The position numbers and the translations under genes are program-made. Shown piece by piece: positions 1 through 12,600 of a DNA stretch of 64,000 nucleotides. This DNA is from Kryptolebias marmoratus (taxonomy: Eukaryota > Chordata > Actinopteri > Cyprinodontiformes > Rivulidae): contig NC_051452.1 in assembly GCF_001649575.2 (NCBI RefSeq), positions 4,283,370 to 4,347,369 of the forward strand, in the 5' to 3' direction. The notes under the pieces are model-generated. The model was not told the DNA's origin and did no database searches. It saw only the letters and a list, made by a program, of their open reading frames with translations. Each line of letters opens with the position of its first letter. The first letter of the stretch is position 1.

Positions 1-87
1 NNNNNNNNNNNNNNNNNNNNNNNNNNNNNNNNNNNNNNNNNNNNNNNNNNNNNNNNNNNNNNNNNNNNNNNNNNNNNNNNNNNNNNN
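1..87. other. Assembly gap
   Basis: All N. The following 88-531 is AT-rich ENPP2 intron in which nothing further was recognised. Confidence 0.99.
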
Positions 88-531
88 TAACTGAGAGATT
101 TTATATAATATATAAAGTCACAGTTAGACTTCATAACTGGGTATACACCAGCACCAAACATTATAGTGTACATTAGCTGGCATTTAATACAGTATAGTAA
201 TATTCAATTCACAAAATAATAAAAAAATAATATGTTCATTTTTCTTGTTAAAACTGTAAACATATTTCCTGTTTGTTGATTCTCTGAATAAAAATATAAT
301 TGGTTGTTAAAACGTTTACACAGTAAGGTATCTGTTAAATGTGTCCAAAAATGTGGAAGAGCAACTCAGGTTTTGTTAGCTGTTTGAGAAATTTTGTTCT
401 CGCCCACTACGTTTGCTCACATCCTGTGCATCTCCTGGGGGCTAAGCCCCCCTTGTCCTTAAAACCTAGTGACGCCCCTGGTTATAACTGAGAAAAAGAA
501 ACAGAAAAATGTGATTTTGTTGGTCACTCAC

Positions 532-657
532 ATTTTGGGTTGTTGGGATATCTGGAGCGTATTCTGCCGAGAGATCCAGGGATCAGGATGATGTCATCAA
601 CACGAGTCAAATAGTTACTGAGGAACTCTGTGCGATCACAGTGAGCTTCCTCCATGC
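532..657 (-). CDS. enpp2: ENPP2 exon, most 3' one in the window
   Basis: Encodes [20 protein letters not shown] and [14 protein letters not shown], typical autotaxin. The acceptor is TTTTCAG and the donor AAAT/GTGAGT. The open phase (one base) shows that the gene continues to the left. Confidence 0.94.
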
Positions 658-3600
658 CTGAAAACACATTCATGTGTGAGAAGATCTTGTGGAAACTAAA
701 TGGTTTAAACAGATCTATTGCTTTTAGAAAAAAATCCTTTTAACAAGTCTGGTGAAAATTCAAACTGTTTTCTGTTGTTTTTGTTCAAAGATGCAGACAA
801 AATCACCCCACAACTGTTGACGAACTGTGTTTCTGTAGTTTAGCACAATGAAGACACTTCTCGACAGAAATGATCTGCTGACTGATATCAGTGTCAACAA
901 AAACAGTTCAAAGATTTTGCTGGACTCATTTTCAAGTTTGTCAACAATGACTCTGTAGTGCTTGTCTGTACCATGATCCCCCACCAGGATGATGTTGACA
1001 CATTGATGTAGTTTCATCTGCTTAAGTCCATCCATCAGCTGGCCGATAATTCGGTCAATCGCCTTCAGAGGATTGTTTAACTGAAACCACGAGCAATGAG
1101 ACATGAACCTTAAAATGCACAATGTAATACCCCATAGTAAACACATACGAGCTGATGCACCACACTTACGTCTGTGCTCATGGGTCCCATTCTGTGTCCA
1201 TATGTGTCTGGTAGTTCACAGTGCATGGCATAAACATAAGGCCTGAAATGAGATAAAGTCAGACTGGAGAAGAAATGCATATTACCCGCAATCTTTCATG
1301 CCAGAGTTCGAAAGAAAATCATCTTATGATGAAAAGGGGCAGAGTTAAAGCATGTAAGTGACATTACATACAATCTCATATGATATTGTGACATCTTGTG
1401 AAATGTGTTACTGCTCAGGACACATGCTGGAGATGACCATCTACTACTACAACACCAAATTTTACCTCAAAATCTTTAAAACTATATTATAGCCATTTTT
1501 GTGTTGGTTAATGCTGATGTAACACAGTAGTACACATACCCCTTTCCCAGCTTTTTTGGAATGTGTTGCAGACATCAAAATAAAAACGAGTGAATATTTG
1601 CAAAAAAAACCAATACATTTTATCTGTTTGAACATTAAATATCTTGTCTTTGTAGTGTTTTCAATTGAAAATAGATTGAAAAGGATTTGCAAATTGTATT
1701 CTGTTTTTATTTATGTTTTACACAATGTCCCAACTTCATTGGAATTGAGGTTGTATATTATTATTAGGCCTGTTACCCAGTCAGATTGACTCCAATAAAC
1801 ACCTGCATTCATGTGACCAAAGTGGCCCATTAGTGAGTCAGGCTAACAAGGACCCTAATAACCCTCTATTGTGAGGAGAATGAGGGCAATCTGCATGTGA
1901 ATCTAGCTTACATAACAGCTCAGCTTTAAAAGCTCGAACTCCACACTCTGTTTTTTGAATTGAGAAAGCTCCTCAGATGAGAAACGAAAAGTCTTTAGTC
2001 TTTGGCCCAAATGAAGGCCCTCCTCCAGTCCTCCGGCTGAGGATGGTCGCGGAGCGGCCCTCCCGTCTGAGCAGGAGGGAGCATTGGTCAATAAGGACAA
2101 TGCTATTTCAGTGGCAGCCTCTGGTACCCATTTCTGTAAAATACTTCCGGAGCTAGGCTCCAGGGCCTCTGAGTCTGACTCCAGTGCCTCCCAGGAGGAT
2201 GTGGGGGAGTCGGTGATGGCCACAATCCATACGGCTTTTGCTCGTTTACAGCTGGATGTTCTTCAGGCCCAGCCTGCAGTTACTAGTGCTTTCTTTAGAC
2301 GCAGTAGATCAGATGCTGCTTTTGTGGCTCCTTCCTCAGAGGAGTACATTCGGGAACTGCATGCATGTTGTTCGGACACCAAGGCTCTTTCACTGCTGAC
2401 ATCAGATGGCAAGGCCCTGGCAGCCATGCAGGAGGTGCCTAGGGTTGGCTTGGGGCAGATGCCAGCTGTGGAACCAGGCATTGCCTCTCTTATTGTCCCG
2501 TCTGATGAGGCTTTGCAGCCTAATGCCCATTGTCCGCGGCCCCAGTGCCGTATTACTGATGACCTTCTCTGTAAGGCCTACGACTCTGGTACTCGCATGG
2601 GCCGGATTGGGAACTTCCTCTCCCATCTGATGCTGACCCTGTCCTCCTCTTAGGAATCTGTTCCACTGGACCATTCCACCCAAGGCCTGGTCGACGTGTC
2701 TCTGCAAGCCTTTGCTCTTATGACGAGGGAGCTTGGACGCACACTCTCTACACTGGTTCTTGCTCACCGCCAGGTCTAGTTGGCGCAGTCGCCCCTCACT
2801 GAGCCTTGTAGGAGAACCCTCCAGGCCCTTCCTGTGGTTCCAGGAGAACTTTTTGGCTCTGCTTCGCTGGGTGCCTTGGATCGTACAGCTCAGGCTTCTC
2901 GAACAAGACAGCAGGTGGCAGAGCTTTACAGACGTGATCGCCGACCAGTTGGCACTTGGGCGGCTACGGGTTCCTCGCAAAGGTCCTCACTGCCATCCGT
3001 TTCGTTTATTGAGCCCCAGGTCCTGTGTCAGATCTGTTCAAGGACCTGCTTCAGGGCGGGGAGACCGGGCTCGGTTTTCCCACCCTGGAGCAGGACCTTC
3101 CGTTCGGTCTGTCGCTGTCTCCCAGGGTGTTCACCCGATGTGTCGCAGCGGTCCCCTCCCCCTTGCAGGCACAAGGCTTGAGGATCCTCCCATATTTGTA
3201 TGACTGGCTCATTTGTGCAGCAACATGGGACCAAGCGCTCCAAGACACTCAGTGTGTGCTTGATCATGTGGGACGCCTGGGCTTGCAGGTGAACATGGAA
3301 AAAAGCAGTCTGACTCCCTCACAGGAGACCATCTTCCTGGGCATTGCCCGTCGCCCCAGAGAGTCAACTGTATATTGAGCATGCTTCCAAAATTCAAAAG
3401 CAGCATAGCGCTGCTTCTTGCGCTTTATCTTCGCCTCTTGGGCAAGCTCACAGCTGCATCCAGCGTGGTGCCCTTGGGGCTTCTGTCACTGCGGCCACTC
3501 CAGATGTGGTTGAACAGCTTGAGTCTGGACCCCACACGGATATCTCATCATCTCTGGAGAATTTGGGTCGGGCCTTAGTGTCTCTGGTCTCTGTCCCAGT

Positions 3601-6600
3601 GGAGGAACAGGTTGTTTATGACAACAGGGGTCCCGCATGGTTCTCCCCTATGTCAACGGGAAGTTGTGTTTACGGATGCATCCTCCACGGGCTGGGGTGC
3701 AACCTGGCAGGGTCAGATGGCACAAGGGAGCATGTACTGGTGAGATCAGACAACACCACTGTGGTTTTTCACATCAACCACTGTGGGGACCAGGTCCAGG
3801 AAACTGTTGTGCTTGACTCTACAGCTTCTGACTTGGGCAGCCGTGCACTTCTCCAGCCTCAAGGCAGCCTACATCCCAGGGCTACAGAATATGCCAGCAG
3901 ATTTTCTGTCCCGTCAGACGCTGCTTCTGGGAGAGTGGAAGCTTCACCCGGAGGTGGTGGAGTGCATCTGGAGGGTCTTTGGCAGGGCAGACGTGGACCT
4001 CTTTGCATCCAAGGATGCAGTTCACTGTCCCCTTTGGTTCTCCTGGGGCGACGCCAGGCCTCTGGGCCGCGATGCACTAGCACACAACTGGCCCTGGACC
4101 CTCCTTTACGCCTTTCCACCATTCAGTCTAATTTTTTCGACTCTCCTGAGGGTTCGTCAGGAGGGGCACAGGGTTCTCTTGGTGGCCCCCTTCTGGCCAG
4201 CAAGGACTTGGCTCCCACTACTGTGAGAGCTGAGCTCCAGTCTGCAGATGCATCTCCCCCCACGAGGGATCTTCTTTCCCAGATGTGGGGCCTAATTTTC
4301 CACCCCGACCTGGACAGACTCCAGCTCTGGGTTTGGCACCTACAAGGCCAGAATCCACTTTCTCAAAGTACGATGGGGAAGTAGGGTGTACAGTGGCTAA
4401 TGCATGGGCACTGTCCACACGCACGGTCTATGCTAACAACTGGGCGGTCTTTGGAACCTGGTGTCATGGTAAGGGGCAGGACCCGGTACAGTGTTCAGTC
4501 TCTGATATACTGGCCTTCCTGCAGGCATTACCGCTATCTCCTGTTGGCATGTTGGGCTGAATGGTTGTTCGGTGGGGTGAGATAAGGATATTGTGCTGTT
4601 TTTGAGGCGCTTGTACCCACCCAACCGCCCTGTGGCACCAGCATGGAACCTTTCTCTGGTGCTCGAGGCCCTTCGGTTTACTCCATTCAAGCCCTTGGCA
4701 TCTGCAGACCTCAAATGGCTCTCATTGAAGACAGCATTCCTTTTGGCAATGGTTTCCACAAAACGTGTGGGAGAATTGCAAGCTCTATCAATAGCGGAGT
4801 CCTGCTGCCAGTGGAACCCTGATGGCTCAGGTGTCACCCTGTGGCCTGATGTGGCATTTATTCCTAAGGTGTCACTGGCAGCAGGCAGTACCCAGCCGCT
4901 CCATCTTGCCTGTCTTGACACCGGGGGTCCCTCTGAACCTCTGTGCCCGGTTCGTGCACTTGAGGCATATATCAATTCCACGGCATCTTTCCGAAAGACA
5001 AAAGGCCTTTTTGTCTGCTACGCGGGCTCACAGAAAGGTCAGGTCCTTTCTAAGCAGCAGCTTTCACAGTGGGTTGTGGATTTGATTGCTAAGGTTTACG
5101 CCTTGCAGGATCGCCCACAGCCTGCAGGAGTGAGGTGCCACTCTACAAGGGGCGTGTCAACCTCATTTGCTGCCATGACGGGAGTGCCATTGGACGTTAT
5201 ATGCAGTGCGGCCTCCTGGAAATCACCAAGCACCTTTGCTTGGTTTTACAGGGTAAATGTGGCTGTGCCCCATCTCCTTCAAGATGGGTGGGCAGTGATT
5301 GTTCCTTGGGTGTTGCAGATTCTTCTTGACCTTGTTGACATACATCATCCAGTGCTTGAAGCACTGCTTCTGGCTGTTAGTAGGGATGAAATAGAACGAA
5401 ACTTACGACTGTAACTATGATTCTATGATTCCCGGATGACCGCCAGATTGCTTGTTCCCCCAGAATCCTTAAGTCTTGCAAGAAGGTTGAGGGATTGAGC
5501 GCCGGGTGTCATGTGACTAAATAGAGTCACGTGGGTCACCGGCAGGTCACAGGTGACTTTGTTGTGATTAACACTCGACCTGCGCATGTGCAAGAATGAT
5601 CATTCAGTGCTTGAAGCACTGCCTCTGGCGGTCATCCAGGATTCATAGAACCGTAGTTACAGTCGTAACTTTTGTTTTGTATGTTGCATTTACTGACTTG
5701 TGTCTGTGTTGAGGAAAAAAAAATTATAAAATGTGTCTGTGTGAAGATGTGAATATAGGTGTTTAAATTAGTTTTGCTCCAAATGTACTGGACTGATTGG
5801 AGCAAAAGTATTAGAGAAAGGATTTTACATTTTGTGACTTGTAGTATGGAATCTGTGACCCGTACTGAAGAATCCGTGAGGTGTAATAGTAGTTTTGTGT
5901 CTGTGAGTGATAAACAAATATTCACAAGTTATTTTTTTTCTGACACAGGTATGTGGATTTGTTTTGCACCATTTGTATCGAATCATTTGGGGCAAAACTG
6001 TAAGTGTATAATTTTTTTAAAGTATGACTCAAAGAATAGAATTTGTGACTTGTACTTGTGAATGACTTGTGAATTTGAAGAGGTGTAACTGCTGTTTTGT
6101 ATTTGTAAAAGACTGAAAAAAACTACAATTGCAAAACTCCTATAGGATTTCTCTCTGCCGCTTTAAGTTCACAGTTACAAGGCACAAAGGTTCTGATACA
6201 TAAATACCTTCATATTTATCCTCTGTCAGATATTTTGGGTGTTGACAGGCCAACTGCTAATCATGGCTGGTTAGTCTGATTATTGGCTGTGTCGGTCACA
6301 AGCCGCTTTTCCCGGTGCTTCTCTATACTGAACCCAATAATTCAGATGTCTTATAATAGTTGCCAAGTAATTAGGTAGTGCCATTCCACCCAGAGCTTTG
6401 GGCCTCTGAAAGACTTGATGATGCAGCCTGGGTGGTTTCTTGCTCCAAATAAAATCCAGAATCAGACTATTGATCTTGCAGAAAAAAGCTAAAGGGAGAA
6501 AGAATGAAATACAATGAAATAGCTATAAGAAGTGGGGACAGACAGATTTAGGAGAGACCATTGCTTGAAATCATGTTTTATTTGTATAGGCAAAGAGAGA

Positions 6601-9600
6601 AGATTTTTCTTTTAAACTCCATTCTGTCAGTTTCGCATACTCCAAGGGAGACAACACCAAAACTGGACAGCTTGAATAACAGATCATCGAGTGGAGACTC
6701 TTTTGTCTCTTTGTTAACGGCAAATACCTCACTTTTGCCTAGATTAGGTTTATACTGTTAAGAATGCCTTCTTAGCACTCTACCAGGTCCGTTTTTGATT
6801 CTGGAGGATTTAACAGGAGACCACCTTTGTGGTCATGACCTGGTGATGCTTCAACTTATGACTTTTTCACCTGTTTACAGAAGTCCCTTTTATTTGTGTC
6901 AGAGTAACATAGACAGAAAAGCTTAATCAGACACATTTAAGGATATAATGAACTTAAATCAAGGTGATCTAAACAACCTATATGACTAATATTTCTTCAA
7001 TACCCAGAAAGTTTAACGAACTGTGTGATGGGGTTAGAACATGACAGATCAGACTGAAGTAACAGAAAGTCATCTGCACACAAGGCTGCCCTCAGCTCCA
7101 CATCATTCCTAGTTATGCTGTATGAGACTGCAAAGCTATGTACAGAGACTCCATTATAATGACAAAAATATTCAGAGTTTGTGCCATTTGTTCTGACAGC
7201 TGCCTGAGGTGCCGCAGATAATAATTTTGCCCATGAGATAAAACAAACAAACAAAAAAATAAAACATAATAAAATCACATAATGCCACGCCACTAGTACT
7301 ACTCTCTACTCTGTACTGCGAAGCAGGTAGTACAGGGGAGTGGTTTGACCGGTAGTACATACCTGGGCTTGTTACTGTTGCAACTTATGCCAGAATAAAA
7401 CTGTATTTGCTTTGCTGATAGCTGAGATAAAGAGCTAGTGTCAACAAAAAGAGGAAAACTGTAAAAAATAACAATAAAAGTTGCACTGTATGTAAAACAG
7501 AAAAGAAATCTAAACGTTAACTCACCTCTCTCCTTCAGGGAAATGGAGCCACTGCAACATGGTCAACACCCTCTTCTCTAAAGGGATTCCACTAGAGAAC
7601 AAAAAATGAAAAGTTACTCTGCAACAGGAAAACCAGAAGAAAACCTACAAAACTTCCGTCCATCCATTTTCTTTACCAGCTTCTCCATTCCAGGTTGCGG
7701 GGAGCTGGTGCCTATCTCCAGCAGTTACACCCTGGACAGGTCGCAAGTCCATCACAGGGACACATAGAGACAAACAACCATTCTAGGGACAATTTAAGTG
7801 TTACCATTTACCTTACATGCAAGTTTTTGGTCTGTGGAAGGAAACCAGAGTACCTGGAGTAAACCACAGCGGCGTAGCTCTAACCGCTACGCCGCTGTGC
7901 CACCCATGTGCAAAACTTGAAGCAGATATTTAAATGATGTATTTTTAATAGTGAAGCAACAGTGCTAACCACTACTAACTGTACAGTTCCTTTTGTATAA
8001 TTAAGTTCAAGACATGCTTCATAAAGTCATTGCCTATACAAGGCTTAATAAAGTCGATGGATATTGAATCAGCCACATCAGAACCCAGCAGACATTGAGG
8101 ACATTGCCAAAATGAAGATGGATTTAATGAGAGTACATCCGCTCCGCTTTCTGGATGAACCCTGTCATCCAGCTGCAACTTCCCTTGTGTTACCGGCTGC
8201 AGTTGACTTTGTGTCTGCCATCATGGGAGAAAGGTGGTTGCTGTGGCAAGCTCCATGTCGCTGTCAGCCACAGAGTACCACAAGCCTGCCGTGCCAGTCT
8301 CAGCTTCTCCAGTGCCGGTCTCAGCACCTCCAAGATCCCACTCTAGGTCCTCACGGGTCTATTGTTCCCCACCTGCCAGCGTTTCAGTGGGGGTCAGCGA
8401 TGCTCCTACCGTCTGAGTCTCAGTGGAGGTTGGTGACGCTCTACCCGCCTGCGAAGACAACATTCCACCCCTCCAGTGTCTCTGTGGGGGTCGGGGAAGA
8501 CAACGCTCCACCCTCCAGTGTCTCTGTGGGGGTCGGGGAAGACAACGCTCCACCCTCCAGTGTCTCTGTGGGGATCTGCAACATCACCATTCACCAGGCC
8601 ACTCAAAAAGGGGTTTAGGACGACGCCTCTCACCATGCTGCATCCGAGAGTGTCCGTAACAACAGAGTTCCCAACTCTGGTTCCACGTCCTCAGGGTCCC
8701 ACTCTCCCAAGCCTCCAGGGTCCCATGCTGCTGAGCCCTCAGAGTCCCCAGGATACCCACTTCCAGGGTTTTCAGGCCGTCTAGGATAACTTATCAGTCT
8801 CCGAGAGGGTCCAGGAGAATGCCTCTCTCTCGTCTGTCTCTAAGAGGGTCCAAGAGGACGCCTCTCTTTCGCCTGTTTGTTGAGGGTCTCTCCCCTCTGC
8901 TTCCAAGAGGATCTAGGACAGGGCTATTCAACTGGCAGCCCGCGGGCCGGATGTGGCCCGCGGACCACTTCAGTCTGGCCCGCCTATAAGTTTATTAATG
9001 TTTAAAAAAAAAAAAAATTTTTTTTTTTTTTCAAATTCTGTGGGTGCAGCCTATAGTCAGGTGCGTTCTGTAATTCGGAAAATAACATGACTATACAACT
9101 AAAACTTTAAAAATAAATAACAAATCTGAAAAAATAAATATTTCAGTCAAAGTGGCGATCTCGTTAATAAGACAATCTATGATCCTGTGCAGTCAGTTGT
9201 AGCAGCCCATCATCATTTAGTGTTCCTGGACCGTGAAGGCTAGAAGGCAAATGTTTGCTAATACAAAGAATAAGAAAACGGGGCATCACAATGTCACTGT
9301 CAAAGCTGAAAAAACGAAAAGTGGACCTAGAAAATCGAAAATTCAACAGTGAGTGGACAGATAAATATGTCTTCATTGAAACTACTGAAGGAAGGCCGAT
9401 GTGTCTGCTCTGCAACGAGTGCTGCGCCATTGGGAAGGATTACAACCTCCGGAGGCATTTTCTGACCAAACACTGCGGCTTTGACCAGACCTTTCCACCT
9501 GGTTCTGATGTACGCCAGAAAAAGATTTTATGTCTCAAAGAAAATTATGAGCATAGCCGCGTTGTTTTCAGCAGGTCCTGCTCAAGTCAACAGCGAGCGA

Positions 9601-12600
9601 CTGCAGCTTCTCTCCGTGTGGCATGGATCCTCGGCAAAAAGAAGCAGCCTTTCACCGATTCCGAGACGTTTAAAGAGTGCTTCATAGCTGCATTAGATGA
9701 AGTGGTCACTGACAATAAAATGAAAGAGCAAGTGCTAGCAAGCGTAAAATCCATACCTATGTCGGACACGTCTACTGGAAGAAGGATGGACGTTCTGGCA
9801 TCAGAAGTTTTTGAAACTCTTTTGACCCGGTTGAGGAAAGCTAAAGTGATGTCTTTAGCAGTTGATGAATCCACTGATATTTCCGACACAGCTCAACTTT
9901 GTTTAATTGTTCGTTTTTTTGATGGTGACTGCTTCAGAGAGGACCTATTGGGCCTGATACCATTGGAAGGACACACCTCAGCGGCAATAATTTTTCAGAA
10001 AATTGTTGATTTTTTTAAAGACAACGGGCTGGATTTGGACCATGTTAATATGCTTGTGACTGATGGTGCACCTACAATGGCGGGGAAAGTAAATGGGCTG
10101 TCGGCTCGGCTGTCAGCTGTGGCACCGCGGATGAAATCCCTCCACTGCCTGATCCACCAGAGCGTTTTGTGTGCCAAACTCAGCGGTGAGTTGAAAAACA
10201 CCATGGACTCAGTTATGTCTATAATTAACTTTATTCGATCAACATCCAGCCTCCAACACAGGCTGTTTCGCAGGCTGCTCGCTGACATGTCCGCTGAGCA
10301 TCAGGACTTACTTTTGCATAACAATGTGCGCTGGTTAAGTAAGGGAAATGCGCTTAGAAGAGTCTGTGAGCTTCGGGAGGAAATTGTCAGGTTTTTGTCT
10401 GAGAGTAAACAAAACAGAGCCAGCACATTTCTGTCTCAGATGCTGGATGATGGGTTCGTGTCAGAGATGTGTTTTTTATGTGACATCTTTCATCATTTGA
10501 ATGACCTTAATCTGGGACTTCAAGGACAAAATAAAACAGTTGTTGATCTTGTGGAAAAATTGAGAGCGTTTCAAAGAAAACTTGTCCTGTTCTCATCTGA
10601 TCTCTGTGATAAACTGCTCCATTTTCCCACACTGAGCAAACTGATGAAATCATCCGCACATGCTTCAGTCACACAAGTGATGTTAGATTTTTTAGACAAG
10701 TTAAGAGACAACTTTGCAGCCAGATTTAATGACTTTGACATGTCTGGGGAGTTGATGCAGTTTGTTCGAGACCCATTTGCTGATACAAAGATTCCCTCAG
10801 AAGCGCTGGACTCCCTTGCATCACTTCACATTAATGAAGGTGCTCTGCAGCTGGAGATCATTGACATGCAGGCATCATCTGCTCTGAAGCATGCTTATGA
10901 CAAAGAAGGTTTCATGACGTTTTGGACTGAGTGGGTTGATGCAGAGAAATTCCCAAACATGAAAGAACTGGCTATTAATTTGTTAACTATGTTTGGGTCA
11001 ACATACACATGCGAGTCCAGCTTCTCTCACATGAATGCCATTAAAACAAGTGCTCGTTCCTCCTTAACAAATGAGCGCCTGCATCATTGCTTGCGCATTG
11101 CTCTTACATCTTTTGAACCTGACTTTTCTGCCATTGTGCAGTCAAAGAAGTGCAATTTCTCTCATTAGTATGTGTAGTATGGTTACAATCTGTCAATATG
11201 TCAGTTTTCAAGTTCAATAACTTTGACATTCAAATTAGACAGACCACCATTGCATTTCTCCACAGTTGCATCAAAACAACACAAATAAAAATAAAAATCA
11301 AAGACAAAAAAGGTATAGAGATTTTTTAAGTAAAAAAATGTCAGAATGTGTTGTTAAATGTGTTATGTTATTTTTGTTGTACATTAGATTCTCACTTTTT
11401 TATGGGAAGAAAGTAGAAAAATTTTCTTTCATTTACACATTTTGGTTCTGTTTATTGCATTTATGGTTCAATGCAGCAAAATAAACAAATTTAAAAAGTA
11501 ACAGATCGTAGAAATAATTGTTTTTTTTACATAATAATTTTAAGTGCTGTATATCCGGCCCCCTGAGCTGTTGGCTTTCAGTAAATGTGGCCCTCTGAAC
11601 AATTTAGTTGAATAGCCCTGATCTAGGAGGATGCCTTTCTCCTGTCTGCTTCCAAGAGGGTCCAGGAGGATGCCTCTCTCTCGCATGCTTCATTGAGGGT
11701 CGAGGAGGATGCCTCTCTTTCGTCTGACTTTGAGCAGGTCCACGAGGACGCCTCTCTTTCGTCTGACTTTGAGCAGGTCCACGAGGATGCCTCTCTTTCG
11801 TCTGACTTTGAGCAGGTCCACGAGGATGCCTCTCACTGCCCTGCATCTGAGAGGGTGCACAAGGATCTCTCTCCTGCAGCTTTCTGGATGGTGCCCAGGC
11901 CATCCGCCTGAACTCTGTCACAATTTGAGTTTATTTTGTATTGACTGTCAAATTTAAAGTCACTGTCCATCTTAAAGCCAAGGTTTGTAACTGTGAACTT
12001 AACATATGATGCCAGGGGGTCTAAATCGACTGGAGGGCTCAGACATGCTCCACTAGGTCCAAAAACAAGTATCTCAGTCTTTTTTTCATTACAATGCAGG
12101 AAGTTTAGGGCCTTCCAAGCTTTAAGATCCTCAAGATATGATAAAAGAGGTTTAATGGACCTAGCATCAACTCGCCTTAAAGGCACATAGATTTGGCAAT
12201 CATCAGCGTGAACAATGAAAGGAGACATTGTGTTTTCTAAAAATTGATCCTAGAGGAAGGAGGTACCTTTGCCAAATGACAAAGGAGCAGAACAGGATTC
12301 ACACCCTGCAATTTTTACAGAAAATGTTCTGTCTGCAAGATAGGACCTTAACCACTCAAGAGGAGGGCCACCAATGTCTACTTGGTGCTGAAGACGTGAC
12401 AATAAAATGCTGTGGTCCACTGTGTCAAAAGCAGCGGTTAAGTCTAGTTAAACAAGGATCACGTAAACACCAGAGTCACAAGCCAGAAGAACGTCATTAA
12501 AAACTCACAGCAGAGCTGACTTTGTGCTACGAAGAGTTTTAAATCCAGACTGGAACACATCCATGATATTATGTTCATCAAGGAAGGTTTTTAACTGTGA

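Larger units (their letters stand above)
2004..5671 (+). mobile_element. DIRS-type tyrosine-recombinase retrotransposon, 5' truncated, decayed
   Basis: The plus-strand order gag, reverse transcriptase, RNase H, tyrosine recombinase followed by a short inverted-repeat-rich 3' end is the DIRS layout. Frameshifts separate the domains. The left inverted terminal repeat is not found upstream of 2004, where an unrelated repeat abuts. The 3' end keeps an inverted pair, 5401-5445 against 5626-5671. Confidence 0.85.
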
